Below, in pieces: positions 1-6,680 of a DNA stretch of 6,830 nucleotides. Where the stretch lies: assembly GCA_002432025.1 (NCBI GenBank), contig DJFE01000001.1:1-6830 (forward strand), read 5' to 3'. The stretch comes from Candidatus Avelusimicrobium stercoris. GTDB taxonomy: Bacteria > Elusimicrobiota > Elusimicrobia > Elusimicrobiales > Elusimicrobiaceae. Numbering within the stretch: the stretch's first letter is position 1; every line of letters begins with the position of its first letter. The position numbers and the translations under genes are program-made. Under the pieces are notes generated by a model. The model saw only the letters and a program-made list of their open reading frames with translations. It was not told the DNA's origin and ran no database searches.

Positions 1-30
1 CACGTTTTGGCCTTTATACCCATCCTGAAT

Positions 31-54
31 TGCCGCCCATACCGCCAGGCGGCA
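31..54. repeat. Inverted repeat 1 in the region upstream of lolC
   Basis: TGCCGCC (31-37) and GGCGGCA (48-54) are perfect 7-bp inverted arms around a 10-nt loop. No T-run follows on either strand, so this does not look like an intrinsic terminator. It is the first of three back-to-back inverted repeats in 1-150, and its right arm touches the left arm of the next. It could be part of a structured RNA, a dispersed element or the tail of an upstream gene region. The arms are seen directly; the role is unknown. Confidence 0.5.
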
Positions 55-78
55 CCCCGTAGTGTTTCTGTACGGGGT
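54..78. repeat. Inverted repeat 2 in the region upstream of lolC
   Basis: ACCCCGTA (54-61) pairs perfectly with TACGGGGT (71-78) around a 9-nt loop. It is followed at once by a 10-bp palindrome, CTATTAATAG (79-88). No poly-T tract follows on either strand, so termination is not supported. Because it abuts inverted repeat 1, the two could fold as tandem stem-loops. Confidence 0.5.
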
Positions 79-117
79 CTATTAATAGGTTTCAGAATCT
101 ACTGATTGGGTAGTTGG

Positions 118-147
118 TGGGTGTCGTCATCCTAGTCTTTACACCCA
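118..147. repeat. Inverted repeat 3 in the region upstream of lolC
   Basis: TGGGTGT (118-124) and ACACCCA (141-147) form a perfect 7-bp stem with a 16-nt loop. It is the weakest of the three because of the long loop, but it continues the pattern of closely packed inverted repeats. Positions 148-199 after it are rich in T and C and contain no gene that I can support. Confidence 0.35.
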
Positions 148-199
148 GCATGCCCTCTTTTTATTCCCCCCATTTTTCCCAAGCGCCCTTTAAATAAGG

Positions 200-205
200 T
201 AAAAT
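200..205 (+). promoter_or_regulatory. Candidate -10 box of the lol operon, placing the start site at the ATG
   Basis: TAAAAT at 200-205 differs from the sigma-70 -10 consensus TATAAT at one position. The last base of the box is six bases before the lolC ATG, so normal spacing would put transcription start at the A of ATG and give a leaderless mRNA. No good -35 is present; the hexamer at 17-bp spacing is TCCCAA (177-182). A weak AAGG at 196-199, 12 nt before ATG, is a poor alternative ribosome binding site. The same arrangement occurs before the GH57 gene. Confidence 0.4.
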
Positions 206-211
206 ACAACT

Positions 212-1429
212 ATGAAATTTGAACGTTTTATCGCCGTGCGCTACTTAACGCGCCGCCAAGGGCTCTTCGCCTTTATCACCACGCTTATCGGCGTGGCGGG
301 CGTCAGCGTGGGGGTGGCCGCACTCATTACCACTTTATCCGTTATGAACGGCTTTCAAACCGATATCAAAGACAAAGTCATCGGCGCGCAAAGCCATATC
401 CTTATCTTTGGCCGTATGAGCAAAGAGACATATCAAAAGAAAATCGCCGCCTTGGAAAAACTGCCGCTGGTAGAGGCCGCCGCCCCGCACATTTACGGGC
501 AGGGTATTATTACCTATGCCGGGCAAAGCGTGGGCTTAATCGTCCGCGGACTGGACCCGGAACAGGAAAAAAAGATTAATAACCTGGCGGGCTCGCTGGT
601 GGATGGTTCCTTTACGCCCGATTGGGATAAAGACGCCCCACCGCCCTTGGTGCTGGGCACGGAACTGGCCGCCAATTTGGGGGCCGATATCGGCGACGAC
701 GTCGTACTCATTTCCCCCCAATCCATTTCCACTTCGGCGGGGATGTTCCCCAAAATGAAGAAATTCCGCATTAGCGGTCTTTTGCGCACAGGGTATTACG
801 AGTTTGACAATACCATCGCCTATACCACCTTAGACCACGCCAGCGATTTCTTCGGGCTCAAACAGGGCACCACCGGCCTAGCCGTGCGCCTGCACAACAT
901 TAACGACGCCGAAAAAGCCGCTGAACAAATCCGCCCCGTGGTAGGTTACGGCTACTCCGTCAAAACCTTCGCCCAGTTAAACAGCACGCTTTATGCGGCC
1001 TTAAAACTGGAAAAAGCAATGATGTTTATCATTTTATTTTTGATTATCGGCGTGGCCTCGCTCAACATTGCGGGTAACCTTATTTTGCTGGGCACCGAAA
1101 AACTGCGCGACATCGGCATTATGCGCGCAATGGGCGCGAGCCCCAAACTCATCCGCAAGGTGTTTATGTGGGAAGCGATGGTCATTGCCACGCTGGGCAT
1201 TGTGCTGGGGCTGCTTTTGGCGTGCCTGCTGTGCTGGATAATCGCCACCTTTAATATTGTGGAACTCCCCGGCGACATTTACTATTTAACCAAGGTCCCC
1301 GTGCGGATGCAACTATGGGACATTGTAGCCGTGGTAGGCGGCAGTTATTTAATTTGCTTCGTGGCGGGCTTGTACCCGGCGGTAAAGGCTTCGCGCGTAC
1401 ACCCCACGGACGCTATACGGTACGGATGA
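212..1429 (+). CDS. lolC: LolC/LolE-family lipoprotein-releasing ABC transporter permease
   Basis: This 405-residue protein is the inner-membrane permease that, with LolD, extracts outer-membrane-bound lipoproteins and passes them to periplasmic LolA. The length matches E. coli LolC (399) and LolE (414). Visible parts are a short cytoplasmic N-terminus with RYLTRR (10-15), a first membrane helix at about 20-45, a periplasmic MacB-like domain at about 46-265, and an FtsX-type domain with three helices at about 268-292, 320-346 and 367-390. The cytoplasmic segment EKLRDIGIMRAMGAS (296-310) is the typical coupling helix that contacts the ATPase. Residues around 168-182 fall where LolC has its LolA-binding hook (inferred from alignment by eye). 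Only one permease gene is present, so the complex may be a homodimer, or a partner gene lies elsewhere; LolC versus LolE cannot be decided. The ATG is favoured because MKFERFIAVRYL is a normal family N-terminus, although a clear ribosome binding site is missing. lolD follows after one base. Confidence 0.92.
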   Translation: MKFERFIAVRYLTRRQGLFAFITTLIGVAGVSVGVAALITTLSVMNGFQTDIKDKVIGAQSHILIFGRMSKETYQKKIAALEKLPLVEAAAPHIYGQGIITYAGQSVGLIVRGLDPEQEKKINNLAGSLVDGSFTPDWDKDAPPPLVLGTELAANLGADIGDDVVLISPQSISTSAGMFPKMKKFRISGLLRTGYYEFDNTIAYTTLDHASDFFGLKQGTTGLAVRLHNINDAEKAAEQIRPVVGYGYSVKTFAQLNSTLYAALKLEKAMMFIILFLIIGVASLNIAGNLILLGTEKLRDIGIMRAMGASPKLIRKVFMWEAMVIATLGIVLGLLLACLLCWIIATFNIVELPGDIYYLTKVPVRMQLWDIVAVVGGSYLICFVAGLYPAVKASRVHPTDAIRYG

Positions 1430-1430
1430 T

Positions 1431-2099
1431 ATGATTACGCTAGAACATTTAACCAAAATTTACGGACAAGGCGACGAAGAAGACCTCTGCGTATTGGAGG
1501 ATGTGTCGCTTACCATTAAACGCGGCAAATTTACCGTTCTATTAGGGCCCAGCGGCTCGGGCAAAAGCACGCTTTTAAACTTAATTGCTATGCTGGACAA
1601 GCCAACCTCGGGCAAGATTTTTGTGGACGGCGAAGAAATCACCGCGCTTAAAAGCGAAGCCGCCCGCTCGGCCTTGCGCCTTAAAAAAATGGGATTTGTC
1701 TTCCAGTTTGACGGGTTGCTGCCCGAATTTTCCCTCTTGGAAAATGTGGATATGCCCGCCTTAATGCGCGGCAAACCGGACCCGAAAAAAGCCCAAGCGC
1801 TCTTGGAAAATTTGGGCTTGGGCGCTATCAGCCACAAACTGCCGGCAGACCTGTCGGGCGGCGAAAAACAACGCGCCAGCATTGCGCGCGCACTTCGCAA
1901 CGAGCCCGCCCTTTTGCTGGCGGACGAACCCACGGGCAACCTGGATACGGCCCGTAAGGAGCAGGTCTTCCAAGATTTTGCCAAAATGAGTAAGGACAAA
2001 GGTCTTACTGTTTTAATGGTTACGCACGACGTCCGCGCCGCCGACTATGCGGACGAAGTCTATACCTTAACCAACCGCAAATTGGCAAAAACCAAATAG
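1431..2099 (+). CDS. lolD: LolD, ATP-binding subunit of the lipoprotein-releasing transporter
   Basis: This 222-residue ABC ATPase powers lipoprotein release by the Lol complex on the cytoplasmic face of the inner membrane. All nucleotide-binding motifs are intact: Walker A GPSGSGKST (39-47), Q-loop Q92 in FVFQFDGLLPEFS (89-101), signature LSGGEKQR (141-148), Walker B LLLADEP (161-167), D-loop GNLD (169-172) and switch histidine H199. The Q-loop stretch, with LLPEFSLLENV, closely resembles the LolD form and favours LolD over other MacB-like ATPases. The start lies one base after the permease TGA with only a weak GGA-containing site before it, so translation is probably coupled to the upstream gene. 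The length is typical for the family (about 220-235). MacB or FtsE subfamilies are less likely given the neighbouring LolC/E permease. Confidence 0.93.
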   Translation: MITLEHLTKIYGQGDEEDLCVLEDVSLTIKRGKFTVLLGPSGSGKSTLLNLIAMLDKPTSGKIFVDGEEITALKSEAARSALRLKKMGFVFQFDGLLPEFSLLENVDMPALMRGKPDPKKAQALLENLGLGAISHKLPADLSGGEKQRASIARALRNEPALLLADEPTGNLDTARKEQVFQDFAKMSKDKGLTVLMVTHDVRAADYADEVYTLTNRKLAKTK

Positions 2100-2106
2100 G
2101 AGCGTT

Positions 2107-2727
2107 ATGGAACTGATTGAAACGCACACGGGACTAGCGGTTATTTTTATTTTGGCGCTGGCTTTATTTTTCCTGCGCCAATACGCCCACAATCCCTTTA
2201 AGCAAACCTTGCAAAAGGCTTCCCAGGGAGACCCGGAAGCCCAATACCAAATGGGCCTAATGTATTACCAAGGCAAAAAGGTAATTCAAGACTACCGACA
2301 AGCCTTTAATTGGTTTGATACGGCGGCAAAAAACGGCCATACGCGCGCGATGACGGCCCTGGCGGGGTTGTATAACGCCGGGCACGGCTGCACGCAGAAT
2401 TTGGGTAAAACCTTCCAATGGTATAAGGCCGCGGCGGAAGCGGGCGATTTTGAGGGGCGTGTGAACTGGGCTATTTGCTATCTGCACGGTATTGGCACGC
2501 AAAAGGACGAAAAAAAAGGCTTTGAACTAATGAAGGCCGCCGCCGAGGACAAGAGCCCTTTGGCACAAACCTTAGTAGGCGATTTATACGAACGCGGCGT
2601 GGGAGTGGAAAAGAACCCGAGCCAAGCCCTTCACTATTATTTAATGGCCGTAGCACAAGGGGAACCGCTGGCTAAAAAGAAATTAGCCGCTATGGAAAAA
2701 CTCCCCTTAAAACGCGATCCAATGTAA
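2107..2727 (+). CDS. Membrane-anchored Sel1-like repeat (SLR) protein
   Basis: This 206-residue protein has one hydrophobic N-terminal helix (about 9-23) followed by Sel1-like alpha/alpha repeats of about 36 residues: 41-78, 79-114, 115-150 and 151-186, with a partial fifth at 187-195. Each repeat shows the usual pattern A..LG.LY..G.G...D...A..W...AA..G; examples are AQYQMGLMYYQG and AQTLVGDLYERG. SLR domains bind proteins and act as scaffolds; no enzymatic residues are expected. The N-terminus before the helix is acidic (E2, E5) while basic residues (R24, K32, K37) follow it, so by the positive-inside rule the repeats would face the cytoplasm and the helix would be an uncleaved anchor. The GGAG at 2099-2102 overlaps the lolD TAG stop and lies 4 nt before ATG, indicating translation in the same operon. 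An accessory role for the Lol complex is an inference from position only. Confidence 0.85.
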   Translation: MELIETHTGLAVIFILALALFFLRQYAHNPFKQTLQKASQGDPEAQYQMGLMYYQGKKVIQDYRQAFNWFDTAAKNGHTRAMTALAGLYNAGHGCTQNLGKTFQWYKAAAEAGDFEGRVNWAICYLHGIGTQKDEKKGFELMKAAAEDKSPLAQTLVGDLYERGVGVEKNPSQALHYYLMAVAQGEPLAKKKLAAMEKLPLKRDPM

Positions 2728-2741
2728 TTTTGGCTTAATGT

Positions 2742-2779
2742 AAAACGGCCCCGCGCCAATCTCGCGTGGGGCCGTTTTT
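2742..2779 (+). terminator. Strong intrinsic terminator after the lol operon, probably bidirectional
   Basis: Arm 2742-2756 pairs with 2764-2778 as a 15-bp stem (one G-T wobble at 2753/2767), rich in GGCCCC/GGGGCC, with a 7-nt loop. TTTTT (2775-2779) follows the GC core on the plus strand. The matching AAAA at 2742-2745 gives a short T-run on the minus strand, and the convergent GH57 gene stops 14 bp away at 2793, so the hairpin probably serves both directions. Confidence 0.9.
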
Positions 2780-2792
2780 ACTGTCCAAAAAC

Positions 2793-5162
2793 TTACAGGG
2801 CAATTTTTAACTTACGCGCCAAGGCGCGCAAAATATCCTTGGTTTTGGCTTCCGCCCCTAAGGCCTTTAAGCCAAAGAACACGAACTCCTGCGCTTTCAC
2901 CGTGTCCGGCTCAAAGCCGAAGATTTCCGCATAGTTTAAAAATTCCACCAGTTTAAGAGCGCAGGCTTTATCGGCCGGATTGCGCGCAAACGAAAACGCC
3001 AAGAAGGTCAACTTTTCGGTTACCGCATCCCGCACCGGGCCGCGCGAAACGTCCAACCCTAGGGTTTTCACGTCCTCCATTAATTCCTCTACCGCGTTTA
3101 CATTTACGTTGGCGGCGCGGAACTCGGCCTTTAAATCCGCCGACAGCACAAATTCCGCCACGCGCAAAAACGGCTTGGGAATCGGCGCTCCGATGAGTTG
3201 CAGGCCGCGCACCACCGGGTATTGGCGTTCAAACACTTCGGTAAATTTGGCGTCCATTTGCTCGTCCATTTTGCGCAAAACGAGGTCCACCACCTTGCGC
3301 CGGACGTCTTGGAACATAGAAATAAGCGGATAAGTCTTTTCAAACGACTGGCGGATAAATTCAGCGCACTCGTCGTACTTCCCGTCTTTAAACAGCCGCT
3401 CCATTTGGGCAAAAACCGCGTTGCGGTCCATTTTGCCCGCTTCGCCCGCCGCGCAGACAAACTCCGCCGAACCGCGCTGGAAAACGGCAAAGTGCATTTG
3501 GCGTTCCAACAGCGTCGTGCGGGATTTAAGCGTAATATCCCCGTAGGACAAGTGACCCCCGGGCACGGACAAACGGATAGGCGTGTAATTTAACACATCG
3601 CACTCGTAGGCGCGCTTGGGGTTGGCGGTTTCGTCCGCCAGGGCCGACACCACAAATTCCAGTGCGATTTTTTCAATCGGCATTGCCTGCGGTTTTACGT
3701 ACCGCTCATACACCACGCGGCCGTTTTTAAGTTCCTTTAAATTGCTGGGAGCCAAGGCCAACTTATCCATAAAGGCCGGCTCCAAATCCACGCCTGTAAT
3801 TACGCGGTTAAGTTCAATGGCGCGCGCGGCATATTGCATAATCTGCACGGTTTCTATACCGCTGATTTCGTCAAAGAACCACCCGCAACTGGTGTACATC
3901 AGCATAGCGTTGCGCTGCATTTCCAGAAGCATTAGCGCCGTAGGGCGGTCCCGCCACGCCTTTTCCGTAGCATACTTTAAGAAAAAGCGGTGCTGGGCGT
4001 CTAGCGAGCGGTCCAAAATCAAATCAATATAATCATTACGCGCGGCCCACGGGCCTTTAAAATACTGCGCGCCAACGGTTTCAAAGGTTTTTACCATTTC
4101 GTCGCGCACATAATCTAACGCATCGCGCAGCGGCCCGCGCCATTTTTGGTTCCAACCGGGCTTCATCCCCGAATTGCACCCGCAATCAGCGCGCCAGCGT
4201 TCCACGCCGTGGAAGCAACTCCACGAGGTGTTTTCTACAATCTGCGCTTCGTATTGCGGCGGATATTTTTCCAAAAACTCCCCGTAAACCGTCAGTTCCA
4301 CCCCCGGCGTTTCCTCTACCTTTTTAAGGCAGTAGGCCAAGGCCATTTCGGCAAATTTTTGGTGATGTCCGTACGTTTCGCCGTCGGTGGCAATGTGCAT
4401 TAACTGCGCTTCGTCCCCGGCGTTATAAGTGCCTAATAAGCGGGCGGCAAATTTTTCGCCCGAAGATAAGGTGTCCGAAAACGCAATTCCCTGCGACACG
4501 GGCCCGTCATAAAAGAACAGCGCAATACTTTTTCCGCTGGGCAAATTACAGCGGTACGCCCGCTTGGGGTCCACGCGGGAGCCGACTTCCTGCCATTTGC
4601 TTTCGCCGATTTTGCGCACGCGGGCACATTGGCCGGGGGCCAAGATAACAAACTTCATCCCCTCGGCGGCCAAAACTTCCAGCGTTTCGGTATTGCAGGC
4701 CGTTTCCGCCAGCCAAATAGCCTCGGGTTTGCGGCCGAAGCGTTTTTCAAAATCCGCAATGCCCCAGCGCACCTGGGTTACTTTATCGTGCGCGTTGGCA
4801 AGCGGCAAAATCATATGGTTATATACTTGGGCAATCGCGCTACCGTGGCCGCCAAAGCGTTTGCGGCTGATACGGTCGGCCTCCTGCACCGCCTGATACA
4901 CCTGCGGTTCTTCCTTTTCCATCCAAGAGAGCAGGGTGGGACCAAAGTTAAAACTAATGCGGGAATAATTGTTGGTTAAATCTATTAAATCTTTATTGCC
5001 GTCCAGCACGCGCGCCAAGGCGTTCGGCGCGTAGCACTCCGCGCAAATGCGGCTGTTCCAATCGTGATATGGGGCGGCGCTGTCCTGAATTTCTATTTCT
5101 TCCAGCCACGCATTTTCGCGCGGCGGTTGGTAAAAGTGTCCGTGTATGCAAAGATATTTCAT
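2793..5162 (-). CDS. GH57 family glycoside hydrolase with C-terminal DUF3536 region
   Basis: This 789-residue protein belongs to glycoside hydrolase family 57 (alpha-amylase/glucanotransferase/branching enzyme-like retaining enzymes). Family motifs appear in order: motif 1 HGHFYQP (7-13), motif 2 FNFGPTLLSWM (71-81), motif 3 IWLAETACN (149-157) with E153 as expected nucleophile, motif 4 ATDGETYGHH (258-267) with D260 as expected acid/base, and an ENTSWSCFHGVERW block (310-323) followed by a DCGC cluster (326-329). The catalytic pair is intact, so it is probably active. The remainder, from about 340, matches the layout of GH57 proteins carrying DUF3536, whose substrate is not established; glycogen or another alpha-glucan is plausible. 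No signal peptide is visible, so it is probably cytoplasmic. MKYLCIHGHF is the expected family N-terminus because motif 1 begins at residue 7. There is no Shine-Dalgarno before ATG, only AT-rich sequence. It stands alone, convergent with the lol operon and divergent from phoH. Confidence 0.9.
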   Translation of the reverse strand: MKYLCIHGHFYQPPRENAWLEEIEIQDSAAPYHDWNSRICAECYAPNALARVLDGNKDLIDLTNNYSRISFNFGPTLLSWMEKEEPQVYQAVQEADRISRKRFGGHGSAIAQVYNHMILPLANAHDKVTQVRWGIADFEKRFGRKPEAIWLAETACNTETLEVLAAEGMKFVILAPGQCARVRKIGESKWQEVGSRVDPKRAYRCNLPSGKSIALFFYDGPVSQGIAFSDTLSSGEKFAARLLGTYNAGDEAQLMHIATDGETYGHHQKFAEMALAYCLKKVEETPGVELTVYGEFLEKYPPQYEAQIVENTSWSCFHGVERWRADCGCNSGMKPGWNQKWRGPLRDALDYVRDEMVKTFETVGAQYFKGPWAARNDYIDLILDRSLDAQHRFFLKYATEKAWRDRPTALMLLEMQRNAMLMYTSCGWFFDEISGIETVQIMQYAARAIELNRVITGVDLEPAFMDKLALAPSNLKELKNGRVVYERYVKPQAMPIEKIALEFVVSALADETANPKRAYECDVLNYTPIRLSVPGGHLSYGDITLKSRTTLLERQMHFAVFQRGSAEFVCAAGEAGKMDRNAVFAQMERLFKDGKYDECAEFIRQSFEKTYPLISMFQDVRRKVVDLVLRKMDEQMDAKFTEVFERQYPVVRGLQLIGAPIPKPFLRVAEFVLSADLKAEFRAANVNVNAVEELMEDVKTLGLDVSRGPVRDAVTEKLTFLAFSFARNPADKACALKLVEFLNYAEIFGFEPDTVKAQEFVFFGLKALGAEAKTKDILRALARKLKIAL

Positions 5163-5168
5163 ATATAT

Positions 5169-5174
5169 ATTTTA
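5169..5174 (-). promoter_or_regulatory. Candidate -10 box of the GH57 gene, placing the start site at the ATG
   Basis: On the minus strand TAAAAT occupies 5174 to 5169, followed by ATATAT and then ATG at 5162-5160. Normal spacing puts transcription start at the A of the ATG. No Shine-Dalgarno lies near the start; the nearest GGAG is 32 nt upstream. A possible -35, TTGGAG (5200 to 5195), is at a long 20-bp spacing. The tract is AT-rich, so a chance -10 match is possible, and TATATT (5185 to 5180) is an alternative that would give a leader of about 10 nt. Confidence 0.4.
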
Positions 5175-5216
5175 GCCAAAATATACATTTTTTGCTCCAA
5201 CCGACGAGAAAAGCCC

Positions 5217-5249
5217 TTGACTACGGCGAAAGAAAGGCTATACTATAAT
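5217..5249 (+). promoter_or_regulatory. Sigma-70-type promoter of the PIN-PhoH gene
   Basis: TTGACT (5217-5222) is a one-mismatch -35. After 16 bp comes TATACT (5239-5244), a good -10; an overlapping perfect TATAAT (5244-5249) sits at a less favourable 21-bp spacing. Start would be near 5251, giving a leader of about 36 nt. The leader begins with a small stem, CCCGT (5253-5257) with ACGGG (5264-5268). This is the best promoter in the window. Confidence 0.7.
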
Positions 5250-5275
5250 TAACCCGTCCTACAACGGGCCACTAC

Positions 5276-5283
5276 AAGAGGGG
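5276..5283 (+). promoter_or_regulatory. Ribosome binding site of the PIN-PhoH gene
   Basis: AAGAGGGG contains the anti-Shine-Dalgarno match GAGG at 5278-5281, five bases before ATG at 5287. It fixes the start of this gene and contrasts with lolC and the GH57 gene, which lack such a site. Confidence 0.7.
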
Positions 5284-5286
5284 CTT

Positions 5287-6612
5287 ATGAAAAAAACATT
5301 CATACTAGATACCAATGTGCTTCTGCACGATGTAAACTGCCTGCACGCCTTTGAGGATAACGACATTATTATCCCTATGGCCGTAATTGAAGAGTTGGAC
5401 GCCTTTAAAAGCGAGGGCGACACCCGCGGCAAAAACGCGCGTATGGTGTCCCGCTCGCTGGATGAAATGCGCTCCCACGGGCGCCTGAACGAAGGCGTAA
5501 AACTGGACAAGGGCGGAATCCTCAAAATTGAATTGGATAAACCCAACATTTTGCCGCAGTCCTTGGCGTTTAACAAGGCGGATAACTCCATTTTAAACAT
5601 TGCCTATACGTTAAGCAAAAAGGAAGGCTCTTACCGTAAGAACGCCGCGCCCGTAATTGTGGTAACTAAGGATATTAATATGCGCCTGAAAGCCGAGGCC
5701 TTGGGCCTAGAATCACAGGACTACACGTCCGATAAGGTAAATGTGGACGAACTGTACACGGGCGTAGCGGAACTGGAAGTTCCGGCGGAACAGATTGACG
5801 CGTTCTACCGCGACAAAAAACTCCCGGTGGACCCGGCGGTTTATTATCCCAACGAGTTTATTATTTTAAAGGCGTCCGACGGGAGCAAAAAATCCGCTAT
5901 CGGGCGCGTGGCCAACAGCGGGGAATTTGTACTGCGCCCGCTTTCCGCCCAGGAACCGACGGCTTGGGGCATTAAACCGCTAAACAAAGAACAGCGCTTT
6001 GCAATGGAACTGCTGCTTGACGACAGTTTGGACATTGTAACCCTCGTCGGTACGGCGGGCACGGGTAAAACGCTTATCACGCTGGCCACGGGCTTACAGC
6101 GCACAATGGACGAAAACGCCTATCGCCGCTTGGTGGTGTGCCGCTCTATCGTCCCGGTCGGCAAGGACATCGGCTTCCTGCCCGGAACCAAGGAAGAAAA
6201 ATTGGAAGCGTGGATGGGTGCCATTTACGACAACCTCGCTTTCTTGGCAGACCGCCGCAACCCGGACGAAGGCGAAGAAAAAGCCCATTACCTGTTGGAC
6301 AGCGGCAAGATTGAAATCGCCTCCGTTACACATATGCGCGGCCGCTCGCTCCCAGGCCAGTATATGATTGTGGACGATGCCCAGAACTTGACTCCGCACG
6401 AGATGAAGACCATTTTAACCCGCGCGGGCGAAGGCACCAAGGTTGTTGTTACGGGCGACCCGTACCAAATTGATACGCCATACTTGGATGTGGAATCCAA
6501 CGGGCTTACCTATTTGGTGGACCGCTTGAAAGGCCAAAAGAGCCACGGGCACATTACGTTTACCAAGACGGAACGCAGCCACCTGGCGGATTTGGCTTCT
6601 AAATTGCTTTAA
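5287..6612 (+). CDS. phoH: PIN domain-PhoH family ATPase (PhoH2/YlaK type)
   Basis: This 441-residue protein joins an N-terminal PIN nuclease domain to a C-terminal PhoH P-loop ATPase, the architecture of PhoH2 proteins and of B. subtilis YlaK (about 442 residues). PIN residues: D8 in FILDTNVLL, the EE pair at 35-36 (VIEELDAF), D99 in KADNSIL and D129 in VVTKDINMR, the acidic metal-binding set expected of an active RNase. After a linker (about 165-230) come LNKEQRFAMELL (232-243), Walker A GTAGTGKT (255-262), the CRSIVPVGKDIGFLPG block (285-300), Walker B with DDAQ (363-366) and the sensor-like VVVTGDPYQID (386-396). Known PhoH2 proteins couple ATP hydrolysis to RNA unwinding and cleavage; a cytoplasmic RNA-processing role here is inferred from family. 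It has its own promoter and terminator and is a single-gene unit. The start is supported by a good ribosome binding site and a normal PIN N-terminus. Confidence 0.93.
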   Translation: MKKTFILDTNVLLHDVNCLHAFEDNDIIIPMAVIEELDAFKSEGDTRGKNARMVSRSLDEMRSHGRLNEGVKLDKGGILKIELDKPNILPQSLAFNKADNSILNIAYTLSKKEGSYRKNAAPVIVVTKDINMRLKAEALGLESQDYTSDKVNVDELYTGVAELEVPAEQIDAFYRDKKLPVDPAVYYPNEFIILKASDGSKKSAIGRVANSGEFVLRPLSAQEPTAWGIKPLNKEQRFAMELLLDDSLDIVTLVGTAGTGKTLITLATGLQRTMDENAYRRLVVCRSIVPVGKDIGFLPGTKEEKLEAWMGAIYDNLAFLADRRNPDEGEEKAHYLLDSGKIEIASVTHMRGRSLPGQYMIVDDAQNLTPHEMKTILTRAGEGTKVVVTGDPYQIDTPYLDVESNGLTYLVDRLKGQKSHGHITFTKTERSHLADLASKLL

Positions 6613-6626
6613 GGCTGTTAGAATTG

Positions 6627-6659
6627 AAAATCCCCCGGTACAAAAACCGGGGGATTTTT
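6627..6659 (+). terminator. Intrinsic terminator of the PIN-PhoH gene
   Basis: AAAATCCCCCGGT (6627-6639) pairs perfectly with ACCGGGGGATTTT (6646-6658): a 13-bp stem with a 6-nt loop, the T-run ending at 6659. It starts 15 nt after the phoH stop. The A-run on the 5' arm also gives a T-run on the minus strand, so it may work in both directions. Confidence 0.92.
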
Positions 6660-6680
6660 ATAACTACTGCTCACAATAAA

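Noticed and set aside
1..62. Possible 3' end of an upstream plus-strand gene (frames open to stops at 60-62 or 103-105)
   Set aside because: The visible tails are too short to recognise and both would run through the inverted repeats; nothing supports a particular frame.
1460..1999. Long open frame (179 codons) on the minus strand opposite lolD
   Set aside because: It lies fully antisense to a gene with every ABC ATPase motif, has a serine/arginine/proline-rich composition typical of antisense translation, and no start signal or family resemblance.
3131..3490. Minus-strand 119-codon frame inside the GH57 gene in another phase
   Set aside because: It overlaps the DUF3536 part in an alternative frame with an arginine/serine/cysteine/tryptophan-biased composition; the main frame is intact, so no frameshift is implied.
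2980..4403. Several plus-strand open frames of 85-138 codons opposite the GH57 gene
   Set aside because: They are antisense shadows of a clear GH57-DUF3536 coding region; none shows recognisable domains or a ribosome binding site.
5161..5172. ATATAT dinucleotide run
   Set aside because: It is too short for a meaningful microsatellite and is better explained as the AT-rich promoter/start region of the GH57 gene.
5064..5252. Plus-strand 62-codon frame crossing the GH57 start and the divergent spacer
   Set aside because: It runs antisense into the GH57 N-terminus and through the phoH promoter, and the product shows no recognisable family.
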